Under the pieces are notes generated by a model, which saw nothing but the letters and a program-made list of their open reading frames with translations, was not told the origin of the DNA and did not search any database. The position numbers and the translations under genes were made by a program. This document shows, one piece after another, positions 7,948 to 16,782 of a DNA stretch of 37,967 nucleotides (position 1 is its first letter; each line of letters begins with the position of its first letter). Origin of the DNA: Chitinivibrionales bacterium (GTDB taxonomy: Bacteria; Fibrobacterota; Chitinivibrionia; Chitinivibrionales; JANQEN01); the NCBI GenBank assembly GCA_028278335.1, contig JANQEN010000061.1, forward strand, positions 1-37,967, read 5' to 3'.

Positions 7948-10900
7948 ATGAGTCGTCATATGTATAGCGTACGAAAATCCAGAGCAGTAGTATATTTCAT
8001 TATACTTTTATTGGTATATATACCTTCCGTGTACTCGAAAGGAGTGTGGAAACCAGCTGCTGCCTTATTGAATCATTCCTCCCAGGAAAAGGTAATGGTT
8101 TGTATTGCGCAACAATCAAATAGTGTTATTGAATTAAAGTACAAGATACCGAAACCTGCTTTTAAAGATGTTACCTATCAAAAAATAGGTGGAAGCAATA
8201 CAAGCCGCTGCGTTCTGGGAAATACACGACTCTATTCAATACCAACAGAACCGGAGATCCCATTTGTCTATTCACGGGTAATCCTCCCTGCGGGATATAC
8301 TGTCGCGTATATAAGGGTAATACCGCATGAGACTCAGGAGCTTTCCAACTCATTTCTGCTTAGCTATGGAGAATACCCTCAGCGATTATCCTCGAATAAG
8401 GTTGCCCGAGCAGAGGCGAACAGATTAATCTATGACTCCGATGAAGCATATCCGGAAAAAAATTGTACTCTCTCTTCGATCGGGCGTCGTTGCGGTGTTG
8501 CTATTGCTAATATCAATATTTTTCCTCTCACCTATTATCCAAGAAGCGGAAAAATATCATACTTAAAACGATTCTCGCTTAGGGTACAATTAAAGCCGGA
8601 TAAAGGTCGTATGTCGGATATAAAGGCTCGCCCCAAACGTTTACTTAAGGGTATCGTAACCGAGGAAAACCCCGAGGCGCTCAATACCTTTAGTTCCCCG
8701 CCAGTCTATGCTGATAATTACCAATATGTAATAATTGCCAAGCAGTCATTTATTGATGCGCCCATAGAACCGAGTCTCCACGATCTGATCGAGCATAGAA
8801 AATTAAAAGGATTGACCTGCAAGATTGAGGCAATTGATACTATCGGCTGTGACTCCACGCGTTTACGAAATGCAATTAAAAAGTATTACAACGATTGGAA
8901 TACCGAATATGTTTTGCTCGTTGGAGATATTGAACATATTCCGGTAACAAGAATCTGGGATGTCACCACATTCACACCAACCCCCATTCCCACTGATAAA
9001 CCCTACCAGTGTCTTGACCAATCTGAATGGAATGAAGATTTTGAGGCTGAGCTCTTTATCGGTCGTTTTTCAGTTAATGACCCTACTGAGCTTTCAAATC
9101 AGATTTATAAAACCATTCAATACGAAAGAGTTCCCATTTCAGATAACTTTGTTACAACCGCACTAAGCCTCGGTGAAATGTTGGATCCTGAAACTTATGG
9201 CAAGGAAGCAATGCTCCAACTGCAACAATGTTTCTCAGGGGATTGGACTTTTGACTGCCTCTTTGATAAGGATGTCAAATGGGATAAAAGCCAACTTATT
9301 CAGAAAGTTAACTCCAATACATTTAGCATCATTAACCATGATGGGCATGCCAACAATATCTATTGTATGAGATTGGAAAATGGAGATGAGAGTCAATTAA
9401 CCAATACCAAACCCATTTTTGCGAAGTCACCGGGTTGTTATTCGGGAAACTTTGAGCTAGACTGTATTGCGGAACGACTTACCAGTAGTACCAGAACAGG
9501 ATTGTTCGGGTGTGTATTCAACTCCAGGTTCGGTTGGTATAAACCGGGAGCGCCATTACAAGGATCCTCATATCAGGTACACCGAGCATTCTGGGAAGGA
9601 TGCTGGAATGAAGACCTGGACTATTTCGGTGTGATAAATGAATATTCCCATAGGGTAATGTATACGCAATTTCATTATGACTGCCTACAGACAAACCTTT
9701 TTGGCGATCCGGCTGTGAAACTTATAGGTAAGGACCTTACTCCCTATATACGGGTAAGTATACCAAAGGGTGGTGAAAAATGGGAGCGTAATAGGGCTTT
9801 CGAGATCAAATGGGATTATAATATTGCCGATAACGTGACCATTGAACTATTAAAGGGTGAAATGGTTCAAGAAGTTCTCGCTTCCTCAGTGCCAGGTAAT
9901 GGGCTCTATACATGGGATATTTCTGATGATATTCCCCTTGCCGATGATTACAAAATAAGAATAACCACTGATACTATTGTTGATCAAAGTGATTCATTTT
10001 TTGCCGTTGTAAAGAGATCACATCTGACATTGGTAACACCGAATGGCGGTGGTACTTATTTAAAGGATCGAGAGTATACCATAACCTGGAATGACTCCCT
10101 CAATGGAAAGGTGAGGTTGGATTTGATAAAATCTGGCAGCCTGTGCAGGACTATTACGGATTCAACTGAAAACAGTGGTTCCTTTACATGGAAAGTACCC
10201 CAAAGAATAAAAAACGATACAGACTATACCATTCGAATCACCGTTATTGACAAGCCGTGGTTGTATGATGAAAGTGATAATACAATAACAATCGAAAGTC
10301 CAATAGTAACAGTCCCTTATTTTCAGGACTTTGACTCTTTTATCGATACCGGTACAATTTCGCTAAGCGCATACTGGATCCAACTGGAAGAAGACAGCGC
10401 AGATTGGACGCTATGGCAGGGACCGACACCTTCACGATTATGTGTGACCCCTAATGAAACAGGCCCACTAGGAGACCATACATCGGGAAAGGGTAAATAC
10501 CTCTATGCCGAGGCAAGTGATAATGAAAATACGACAATGCATATTGCATCGCCGGTTTTTACTTTTGATTCCGTTATAACTGCTGAACTCTCATTTTACT
10601 ATCATATGTTCGATTTAGAGAGTTTTTTCATGGGAACGCTTCATATGGATATATGGGATGGTCTTTCATGGAAAAATGATGTTGTAACAATAAGCGGCAG
10701 CCAGGGTGACAAGTGGCATAAAAAGAGTTTCAATATGAATTCCTATGCAGGTAAAGAGAAGGTTCAAATTCGTTTCAGAGGCGATATCGGAAACGGTTGG
10801 CGCAGCGATATATGCATTGACGATTTTAACATTGCCGTTAATGTCGGAATAAATGAGAATATAGCTTTAAATCACTCCTTTTATGTGAGATATTTCAAAT

Positions 10901-11130
10901 CCTGTTTATATTACCAGTTGCCTGATTTGAAAAATAAAATGGTGCACGTAACTATTATGCTCTATGATTTACACGGTAGATTGATAAAGACACTTGAGAA
11001 TGAACGAAAGAAATCGGGTAGGCATTTAGTTAATCTTAACAGTGGGCAATCGAAACTCGCAACAGGTTTATATATGGTAACCTTTAAGGCAGGACCTTTT
11101 AAAAAGGTTATGAAAATAGTACACCTGTGA
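7948..11130 (+). CDS. Secreted gingipain-family (C25) cysteine peptidase with Kre9-like, MAM-like and T9SS-type C-terminal domains
   Basis: The protein has 1060 residues from this ATG. GGAGGG ends one base before it, so ATG 7960 (residue 5, spacing 13) is an equal candidate. A signal peptide spans about 10-30, and a propeptide-like region runs to about 250. The C25 domain (about 258-590) carries the expected dyad: H467 in NHDGHANN and C497 in SPGCYSGNF. Family members cleave proteins outside the cell and are classical T9SS cargo. Two beta-sandwich Kre9/KNH-type repeats follow (about 595-785, each with an ITW or IKW strand), then a MAM-like domain (about 789-950) and a sorting domain (MLYDLHGRLIKTLEN, ATGLYMVTF). 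The tail closely resembles that of the convergent selenoprotein candidate downstream. Confidence 0.88.
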   Translation: MSRHMYSVRKSRAVVYFIILLLVYIPSVYSKGVWKPAAALLNHSSQEKVMVCIAQQSNSVIELKYKIPKPAFKDVTYQKIGGSNTSRCVLGNTRLYSIPTEPEIPFVYSRVILPAGYTVAYIRVIPHETQELSNSFLLSYGEYPQRLSSNKVARAEANRLIYDSDEAYPEKNCTLSSIGRRCGVAIANINIFPLTYYPRSGKISYLKRFSLRVQLKPDKGRMSDIKARPKRLLKGIVTEENPEALNTFSSPPVYADNYQYVIIAKQSFIDAPIEPSLHDLIEHRKLKGLTCKIEAIDTIGCDSTRLRNAIKKYYNDWNTEYVLLVGDIEHIPVTRIWDVTTFTPTPIPTDKPYQCLDQSEWNEDFEAELFIGRFSVNDPTELSNQIYKTIQYERVPISDNFVTTALSLGEMLDPETYGKEAMLQLQQCFSGDWTFDCLFDKDVKWDKSQLIQKVNSNTFSIINHDGHANNIYCMRLENGDESQLTNTKPIFAKSPGCYSGNFELDCIAERLTSSTRTGLFGCVFNSRFGWYKPGAPLQGSSYQVHRAFWEGCWNEDLDYFGVINEYSHRVMYTQFHYDCLQTNLFGDPAVKLIGKDLTPYIRVSIPKGGEKWERNRAFEIKWDYNIADNVTIELLKGEMVQEVLASSVPGNGLYTWDISDDIPLADDYKIRITTDTIVDQSDSFFAVVKRSHLTLVTPNGGGTYLKDREYTITWNDSLNGKVRLDLIKSGSLCRTITDSTENSGSFTWKVPQRIKNDTDYTIRITVIDKPWLYDESDNTITIESPIVTVPYFQDFDSFIDTGTISLSAYWIQLEEDSADWTLWQGPTPSRLCVTPNETGPLGDHTSGKGKYLYAEASDNENTTMHIASPVFTFDSVITAELSFYYHMFDLESFFMGTLHMDIWDGLSWKNDVVTISGSQGDKWHKKSFNMNSYAGKEKVQIRFRGDIGNGWRSDICIDDFNIAVNVGINENIALNHSFYVRYFKSCLYYQLPDLKNKMVHVTIMLYDLHGRLIKTLENERKKSGRHLVNLNSGQSKLATGLYMVTFKAGPFKKVMKIVHL

Positions 11131-11237
11131 TTGCATTGGAGTCGGCGGTACACATGATCTGATTTTTAAGGGGGTAAAATTATTAAGATTGTTAGGCTTT
11201 AATGATTCTGACTAGTGAACACTTATAGTATAAAAAA

Positions 11238-11270
11238 AAGCCCAATCCTCAAAATTGACAGATTGGGCTT
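11238..11270 (-). terminator. Intrinsic terminator of the thioredoxin-like gene
   Basis: AAGCCCAATC and GATTGGGCTT form a 10-bp stem. Read on the minus strand the stem is followed by eight T residues, so it terminates the minus-strand gene whose stop is at 11288-11290. On the plus strand the T tract is weak, so it is a poor terminator for the C25 gene. Confidence 0.88.
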
Positions 11271-11287
11271 ATGTACTTAATGATTTT

Positions 11288-12898
11288 CTAGTTATTTATA
11301 ATAGTAAAAGTCTTCTGAAAACCTGCAATTTCAACCCTACATAAATAAACGCCATGAGCAACTAAATCATTCCTGTTTATAGCTATAGAATAATTGCCAG
11401 CCCTTTGAATTTTATTTACAAGAGTGTTAATTAATTTACCTTGTATATTAAATAATTTAATATTTACATTTGATAATTTCTCATTTTCAGATATGGTATA
11501 TAATAATTTTGAATTTCTTAATTCAATTTTATTAACAGCTGAATGTACAGAATTATTTATTGAAACCAGGGATGTATCAATGCTAAACATATCAATACAT
11601 ATATCACTACACCACCCATCATCTGTATCACTACTGGTTATTCCACGCAAACGAAATCGTACACGTTTTTTCTGCTCTACAGTATAATTGCCAGCGGTAA
11701 TAAAATTCAAGTCAAGAAAATGCACATTCCATTGGTCACCATAATCATTATTTGTAAAGCTTACTTTACCTTCTTGCCAGGTACCATCTTTTCCAACCTG
11801 GACATCCAAATAAAGCTTACCCATAACCTGAAGACCACTGAACATGTGATAATAGAATAGTAATTTTGCAGTTGGAGTCTTGCTAAAGTCAAACTTAGGA
11901 GTTACAATACTAGCTTTTTTATTTGGGTTATTATCTCCTGAAGCTTCGATATATATGTACTTTCCATTTGCATCAGGATAGTCACCTTCCTTTGGTCCTG
12001 TTTGATCTGGTGTAGAGCCTGTCCTAGAGGGAGTTGGTCCTGAAAGAACAGTCCAATCTATATCATCGTCTGTACTCTGCATCCAATTTCCCGTTGCCTT
12101 ATTGGTGGTAGACCAGTCATTAAAATCTTCTTTGTAGGGAACACTAAGAATCATCTCTTTCCTAATAGTAAATACAGGACTCTGACTTACTAAAGAACTA
12201 TTAGTGAGATGGGTTACCTTAACAGAATAATTATTACCAGTAGCATACTCAGTAGTCACCTCCCAATCAAAGGTACCACTATTTGATACAGAGTTTGCTA
12301 ATACTTTGTCTACTGAATTACCTTTAAAAAGTTCAATTTTTACATTTCCTGTAGTAACACTACTTGACCATTTTATTTGATACGTCAATCCTTGTTCAAG
12401 TTCCTCACCACCACTAGGAAAGGATAGTGTTAATGTTGGCTTTAAAGCGTTTTCGATGTCTCTATTTGATGGAGAACGTTTAAAGGTTTTATCGGGAAAA
12501 ATTAAAAAGGATGCTGGAACACCACTTATACTTAATTCACGTTTAAAATCTGTTCCACCCTTATTTGAGGATACTGCATGGTGCTGTACATTGTTTCTAC
12601 TACACCAACTTCTAAAAGCACTTTCGCTATCACCTGTGCTTATATTAACCGTTACAACAAAAAGGCCTCTAGATGAATATTGACTGTGTAAACTATTTGC
12701 GTGGGGAACCCGCCCTGGACAGCTTCCTCAACCATTGAACATGCCATCAACATAAACAGGTTTTCCCTTGTTTAGAAGATCATTATAGAGATCATAAGAA
12801 TCTCCATCTAAGGTAGTAAACTGGATGTTAGAAACTTGGGCAAACCCTAAGGTTGCAAAAAGCATTATAAAGCTTACCCGCTTAAATAATGGTACCAT
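11288..12898 (-). CDS. Secreted thioredoxin-like selenoprotein candidate (U-G-S-C) with Kre9-like, MAM-like and T9SS-type C-terminal domains
   Basis: The frame runs 536 codons from ATG 12898 (AAAGG nine bases upstream; ATG 12907 is in frame but too close) to TAG 11288, interrupted only by TGA at 12730-12728 (codon 57). After a signal peptide (FIMLFATLGFAQ) comes a thioredoxin-fold domain: GKPVYVDGMFNG, then UGA-G-S-C, and the cis-proline strand GVPASFLIFPD. The UGA replaces the first cysteine of the C-x-x-C redox motif (C60 is the second). The other codons show no frameshift. Other genes here use UGA as stop, so recoding to selenocysteine is the best reading; a fresh nonsense mutation is the alternative. 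A Kre9/KNH-like domain (IKW, FDW), a MAM-like domain and a sorting domain follow. The likely role is thiol-disulfide or peroxide chemistry at the cell surface. No Sec machinery lies in this window. Confidence 0.82.
12702..12730 (-). promoter_or_regulatory. Candidate bacterial SECIS hairpin at the in-frame UGA
   Basis: Starting at the UGA itself, the minus-strand RNA can fold into a 13-position stem (U-A, G-C, A.C mismatch, G-C, G-C, A-U, A-U, G.G mismatch, C-G, U.G, G-C, U.G, C-G) closed by the 3-base loop CAG. Bacterial SECIS elements are stem-loops directly after the UGA with a G in the apical loop. Here the loop starts only 10 nt after the UGA, somewhat closer than in the best-studied cases. 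The folding is by eye. Confidence 0.5.
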
Positions 12899-12907
12899 CG
12901 CACCCAT

Positions 12908-13464
12908 CCTTTGAAAAAATGATTGGAAATGTATTAATTTAGAATAAACCTTATTTACATTTTTTGGATATTTGCTCTGTAATTCCTTCCAATTTAAAAG
13001 CTTAAATAAAATCTTCGTGTTTTATATAAATAATTTGGTATACGCAGTTTAAACCGTTCAATTTTATAGTATCATTATATAATATACCATATTTTCTTTA
13101 AAATGGAAGAAATATTAACCTTTCTTATAAGTAGTTTTTCCAATTTTTCAGAAAATAAATAATTCTATCAATCTAATGTTTATAAACATAGCATGGATTT
13201 AATTGTTTTTTGTGATTTAAATTAGAAATTTATTGGAATCAATAAATCTTTTCATGGATTTCTAAAAAAATTAAAATGCATTTAAAAAAAGTTTTTGATG
13301 GTCGGCTAACGTTTTGTAAAACAGCCGTAGAGCCTCTGTTGCACCTGCGCAGGGATTTTGGTTTTTTGCTGTTGGCCGATCGTTTTCAGCTGTATTCTTA
13401 AACGCGTGCATCTTGTTTCTAACCCTATTAGTTCATTTACAATATAGAAAATTTGAAGTAGATG
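12908..13464. other. Intergenic AT-rich region
   Basis: About 550 bases of strongly A/T-rich DNA between two minus-strand genes. It must hold the promoter of the thioredoxin-like gene. Apart from the inverted-repeat element at 13301-13380 I see no gene, RNA or clear terminator. Confidence 0.6.
13301..13380. repeat. 80-bp inverted-repeat element, weakly attC-like
   Basis: GTCGGCTAAC at the left pairs, with G.T wobble, with GTTGGCCGAT at the right, and an inner CAGC...GCTG pair lies within. The CTAAC-G...GTTGG layout with an internal imperfect palindrome recalls integron attC sites and related intergenic repeats, but the core boxes do not match the attC consensus fully and no integrase or second site is present. 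Confidence 0.35.
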
Positions 13465-14970
13465 TTAGGTTCTTCTCTTTGACTTGATCATTCTTGCAAC
13501 ATCACGGCCATTTCGTATAGTTGGGGGTAATCCACCGCCAATTTCAGTCCATTGTCCAATCATATAAAAGTCATTTACAGAGGAAAAGGTCTTGGGTAGA
13601 CGAAAGCCTGAGAAAGACTTCATCATCCATTCTGTTGTTAGTATCCAACCTTGTGTTGAACCATACCAATTGCCCGTATATCGTTCGCAGGTAATAGGCG
13701 TAGCTACATCACTTGTTTCAACATTGTTAATTATTCCTTTAAAATGCTCTTCAAGTCCTCGAATAGTTTCAAATAATATGCGCTTCTTTTCTTCCCTGTA
13801 TCTTTCTTTATTTGAATAGATCTTTTTCCATTCAGTATAGTCAGATGCGTATTGAACAACTAATACAGTATTTCCTGCACTTGCCATTTGGGGATCGTTT
13901 GAGTATTGGTAAACACTAAGTCTATCATGTTTTTCACTGTTAATAGTTACAGGATTCGATAATGGCAGATTTATCCTTTTGGGCATAGAAATGAGATTCC
14001 ATTCATCCTTCATTTTTATGCCAATACTAACTTGAACAATGCTCTGATGAATCTCCTTTTTTTGAAACAAGCATTCATAGTCGGCATTTTTTACTCTGCC
14101 TTCAAGTAAAGTGTTAAATACAAAGTTAGCATCACATGCTGCAACCACGTTTTTAGCGTATTGCACTCGACCATCTTCCAGTTCAATCCCAGCCGCTCTA
14201 TTGTTTTCAAATATTATCCGTTTAACCTTTGACTGATACATTATTTCTGCACCTACTGCTTTGGCTTTCTCCTCAACGGCCAGAGCTATCGGTAACGAAC
14301 CACCAAGTGGATATGCAGCATATCCACGATTCAACATTCCAAACACAATAATTGGACCGGCCATTGGAACATCTGAAAAACCTATTATTGCCGGAATAGC
14401 TTCACGAAGAAATGGACTTTTTAACCTGTTACACCATTCTTTGCAAGAAGTGCCAGCCCATTTCCTAATTGTAAGTAACGTTGGCAGTGACTTAATGACC
14501 TGAAAGATACCTTCAATAGTAGGTGTGAACTCAATCATACAGAAATTCTGTGCAGAACGAATTGCACTGCACCATTCTTTAATTTCCTTATAATCATCTG
14601 GAGATATTCTTAATAATTCCTTTTCAAGGAGGTAATGATTTGTATAAAGGTTCAAAACCTGGTTATTCATTCCTTTATAAATTCCAAAAGAATCAATATG
14701 TTTAAATTGGGTTTTATCGATTACACCCAGGGTCTTCCAAATCTTATAGAAACCTTGTCCCTTTCTGCTTCCCATGAAATAATCAATACAATAGTCGAAA
14801 GTATAACCAGACCTTTTCCACGCTGTGCATACTCCACCAGGAAGATAGTGCTGTTCAAAAACCTTAACTGACAATCCTGATAGTCTGGAATGGACAGCTG
14901 CTGACAATCCAGCCATGCCAGCACCAATTATTGCTACGTCAATTTGATTATTAGTTATATTCTTTTTCAT
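13465..14970 (-). CDS. CrtI/phytoene-desaturase-like FAD-dependent oxidoreductase
   Basis: The 501-residue cytoplasmic flavoprotein begins with a dinucleotide-binding fold: DVAIIGAGMAGLSAAVHSR (GxGxxG, about residues 12-30) followed by a FEQHYLPGGVCTAW segment. The C-terminal FAD-contact stretch is seen in MIGQWTEIGGGLPPTIRNGR. This is the layout of the phytoene desaturase/carotenoid isomerase family (COG1233), which also includes many enzymes of unknown substrate. No carotenoid or isoprenoid gene is nearby, so a carotenoid role is not supported. The ribosome binding site is weak (AAAGAGA). It appears to be a single-gene unit. Confidence 0.8.
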   Translation of the reverse strand: MKKNITNNQIDVAIIGAGMAGLSAAVHSRLSGLSVKVFEQHYLPGGVCTAWKRSGYTFDYCIDYFMGSRKGQGFYKIWKTLGVIDKTQFKHIDSFGIYKGMNNQVLNLYTNHYLLEKELLRISPDDYKEIKEWCSAIRSAQNFCMIEFTPTIEGIFQVIKSLPTLLTIRKWAGTSCKEWCNRLKSPFLREAIPAIIGFSDVPMAGPIIVFGMLNRGYAAYPLGGSLPIALAVEEKAKAVGAEIMYQSKVKRIIFENNRAAGIELEDGRVQYAKNVVAACDANFVFNTLLEGRVKNADYECLFQKKEIHQSIVQVSIGIKMKDEWNLISMPKRINLPLSNPVTINSEKHDRLSVYQYSNDPQMASAGNTVLVVQYASDYTEWKKIYSNKERYREEKKRILFETIRGLEEHFKGIINNVETSDVATPITCERYTGNWYGSTQGWILTTEWMMKSFSGFRLPKTFSSVNDFYMIGQWTEIGGGLPPTIRNGRDVARMIKSKRRT

Positions 14971-15285
14971 GTTTTTGAAATTGTCTCTTTTATTAGCGTT
15001 AGTTTATTAAAAATGAATTTTCATGCACGAGGTTTTGTTGTCTTTCATACGGCGGAGTATGTCGGCAAACGGGCCATATGATGCACTATCATCAAAATCC
15101 AAATTCTGCACTATCAACTACACTTTACTCTGTACAATTGATGTAAAAGCTTAAATCTATACGTTCATCATATGTTTTCAAATCCAACCAACACAGCCTG
15201 AATATCATTGCATTTTTAAAAGGTCTATTATTTTAGTCAAATTCCAAAGTTGCAGTACCCTAATAACAATGAAATACATGATTCC
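14971..15285. other. Intergenic, no gene seen
   Basis: This stretch of about 315 bases upstream of the FAD oxidoreductase gene contains its presumed promoter. I see no open frame with coding character, RNA gene or repeat. Confidence 0.5.
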
Positions 15286-15838
15286 TTATATATAAACAAC
15301 AAAAAATTGACTCAGAGTAAAGATATCGTTCCCCAATGGGAGCGGCAGATTGTGTGTGTATAGATTTGATATTCTATCAGTTATAAGATTGTATAGATTA
15401 TGAGTTGTTCGACATGCATCTAATGGTTGAGATGTAAAATGATGGGTTGTTCGACCTGCATCTAATGATTCAGATGTAAAATGATGAGTTGTTCGATGAG
15501 CACCTAATGATTCAGCCATAAAATTATAAGCTGCACGACGTGCAACAGCAAAGTCAGCGGCTGACTCATGAGGTGCAGCACGTGCAACACGGGAATTTGG
15601 TATAAAATTATAAGATTTTGATTTGCATCTCTTAAAAAAGCGGTAAAATTACCCGATGCACCACCTAAAACTCATGATTTTGTGATAAAATCCTGTGTTG
15701 TTTGTGCTGCAACTAGTAAAAAAGTTTCTAAATCATGTGTTGCACGTGGTGCAACACCTAGTTCAGCCGTGAACTCAACCGCTGTTCGTGCTGCAACACG
15801 GGTAAAATCAAGGGTCCTGGGAGATTCAGTGATTTTTA
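15286..15838 (-). pseudogene. Decayed gene of 14-residue (42-bp) tandem repeats
   Basis: Read on the minus strand, the region encodes degenerate 14-residue units such as RVAARTAVEFTAEL, GVAPRATHDLETFL and LVAAQTTQDFITKS, then hits an in-frame TGA. It continues past a frameshift with AVARRAAYNFMAES, LGAHRTTHHFTSES and LDAGRTTHHFTSQP, and ends at 15286. The last 77 codons still form an ORF (start 15519) but lack a clear ribosome binding site. The repeats are Ala/Thr/His-rich with a central aromatic residue. They recall, without proving kinship, the Ala-rich tract of the Roc-COR GTPase gene 1.5 kb away. No function can be assigned. Confidence 0.5.
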
Positions 15839-16602
15839 CATAGAATGAAATAAATTTATTTGGGGGTTCCCTTCGCTCTGCTCAGGTCGCCGTGGCTCCG
15901 GGCTCGGCTATTCGCCTCGGTCCCGCAATATGCGGGACTAAACCCTTCACCTGGCTAACCCAAAAGATTTAGGATAGGCAGCAGACACACCATTTTTGCG
16001 CGATATACTTAATTATCATCCTGGGTATCCTTTTATCGTGGCCATCCTGATTCAGACATTTTATAATAATGCCATGTAAAGTCGATGTTTTCTATGTCGC
16101 CCCTTCAGGGCTTGGGTGTTTTTGGGATTTTACATTGATCCAGGGTGGCGCTTCGCTTACCCTGGGCTAGTATGTTTCGCGCTTTCAGCGCTGAATAAGG
16201 TTTATTGTCTTGGGCAACTGAGATGGGAGAGTGGAATCGGTTATGTGGTTTTTAACTTTAGCTCACTTCATGCACTTTGAACTCCCGACTTTTTATATAC
16301 TTATAAATCCGCTCCCTGACGGTCGGGGCACGGCATGGGTTTACTATTTTTTATGACTTTGGACTTTCAACAATCTTTTGATCTTTTGCGATAAGGATGT
16401 GGAAGGTGTGGAGCAGTATTTTTGCAGAGCAAAAATACCGTAACGAACGCGGAGCCTGGAGCAGCCTGGTCTGATTGGTGCGAAAAAACTATACTGTTCA
16501 AATCCCGATTTATCGGGAGCGAAGCGAGAATCGCCCAAATAGCTTTAAATACATTTAAGGTCTTCAAAAGCAGAATAGGAGAGTGATGCTCTCTAAGGTA
16601 AA
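15839..16602. other. Non-coding region of GC-rich and palindromic repeat debris
   Basis: No convincing gene is seen. The region is a patchwork of locally GC-rich strings, such as a stretch near 15870-15950 with CTCCGGGCTCGG and TCCCGCAATATGCGGGA, and a similar GATTTATCGGGAGCGAAGCG near 16508. The few short ORFs on the minus strand (16344-16612) have no ribosome binding sites and look accidental. Confidence 0.5.
16095..16195. repeat. Cluster of three palindromic hairpins
   Basis: Three hairpins follow one another: GCCC-C-TTCA-GGGC near 16099-16111, CCAGGGT/ACCCTGG at 16140-16165, and GCGCT-TTC-AGCGC near 16179-16192. This pattern resembles REP-like or MITE-like intergenic repeats in FCB-group genomes. 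No mobilising transposase is present. Confidence 0.5.
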
Positions 16603-16635
16603 GAAAAAACACTGAGCAGGTTTCAGTGTTTTTTC
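16603..16635. terminator. Bidirectional terminator-like hairpin
   Basis: GAAAAAACACTGA pairs perfectly with TCAGTGTTTTTTC across a 7-base loop, with T runs on either strand. No intact gene ends here, so it may be left over from a lost gene or insulate the small membrane protein gene from the repeat region. Confidence 0.75.
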
Positions 16636-16782
16636 TTTTTTAAAGGATTTGTTGTTGGATTATGTTTTAGAATAGCCACCAACGGGTAACATGGATAGAA
16701 TTATATTTAAAAAAGGAGAGGGCTAATCTTTTTAGTTGTAGTTTATGAACAAAACATTTTAAAAATATAAAAACCGATACTA

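Noticed and set aside
12456..12683. Plus-strand 75-residue ORF
   Set aside because: It is antisense to the thioredoxin domain, which has clear homology-type motifs on the other strand.
12728..12730. Genome-wide reassignment of UGA as a sense codon
   Set aside because: UGA ends other clear genes here (C25 peptidase at 11130, mdh at 35169) exactly where the sorting domain or enzyme fold finishes.
12389..12898. Thioredoxin-like gene as an ordinary decayed pseudogene
   Set aside because: There is no frameshift or second stop in 536 codons and the single stop lies exactly at the redox cysteine position. A single recent nonsense mutation remains possible but less likely.
13465..14970. Specific annotation as phytoene desaturase
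   Set aside because: No carotenoid genes are nearby and the family is broad; only the fold can be supported.
15300..15830. CRISPR-like spaced repeats
   Set aside because: The repeats are contiguous, degenerate and in a coding period of 42 bp, without constant repeats and unique spacers.
16490..16540. TTCAAATCCCGATTTATCGGGA as a tRNA T-arm
   Set aside because: No acceptor, D or anticodon arms can be found around it.
16344..16612. Two overlapping minus-strand ORFs
   Set aside because: No ribosome binding sites, no protein-like composition, and they overlap GC-rich repeat debris.
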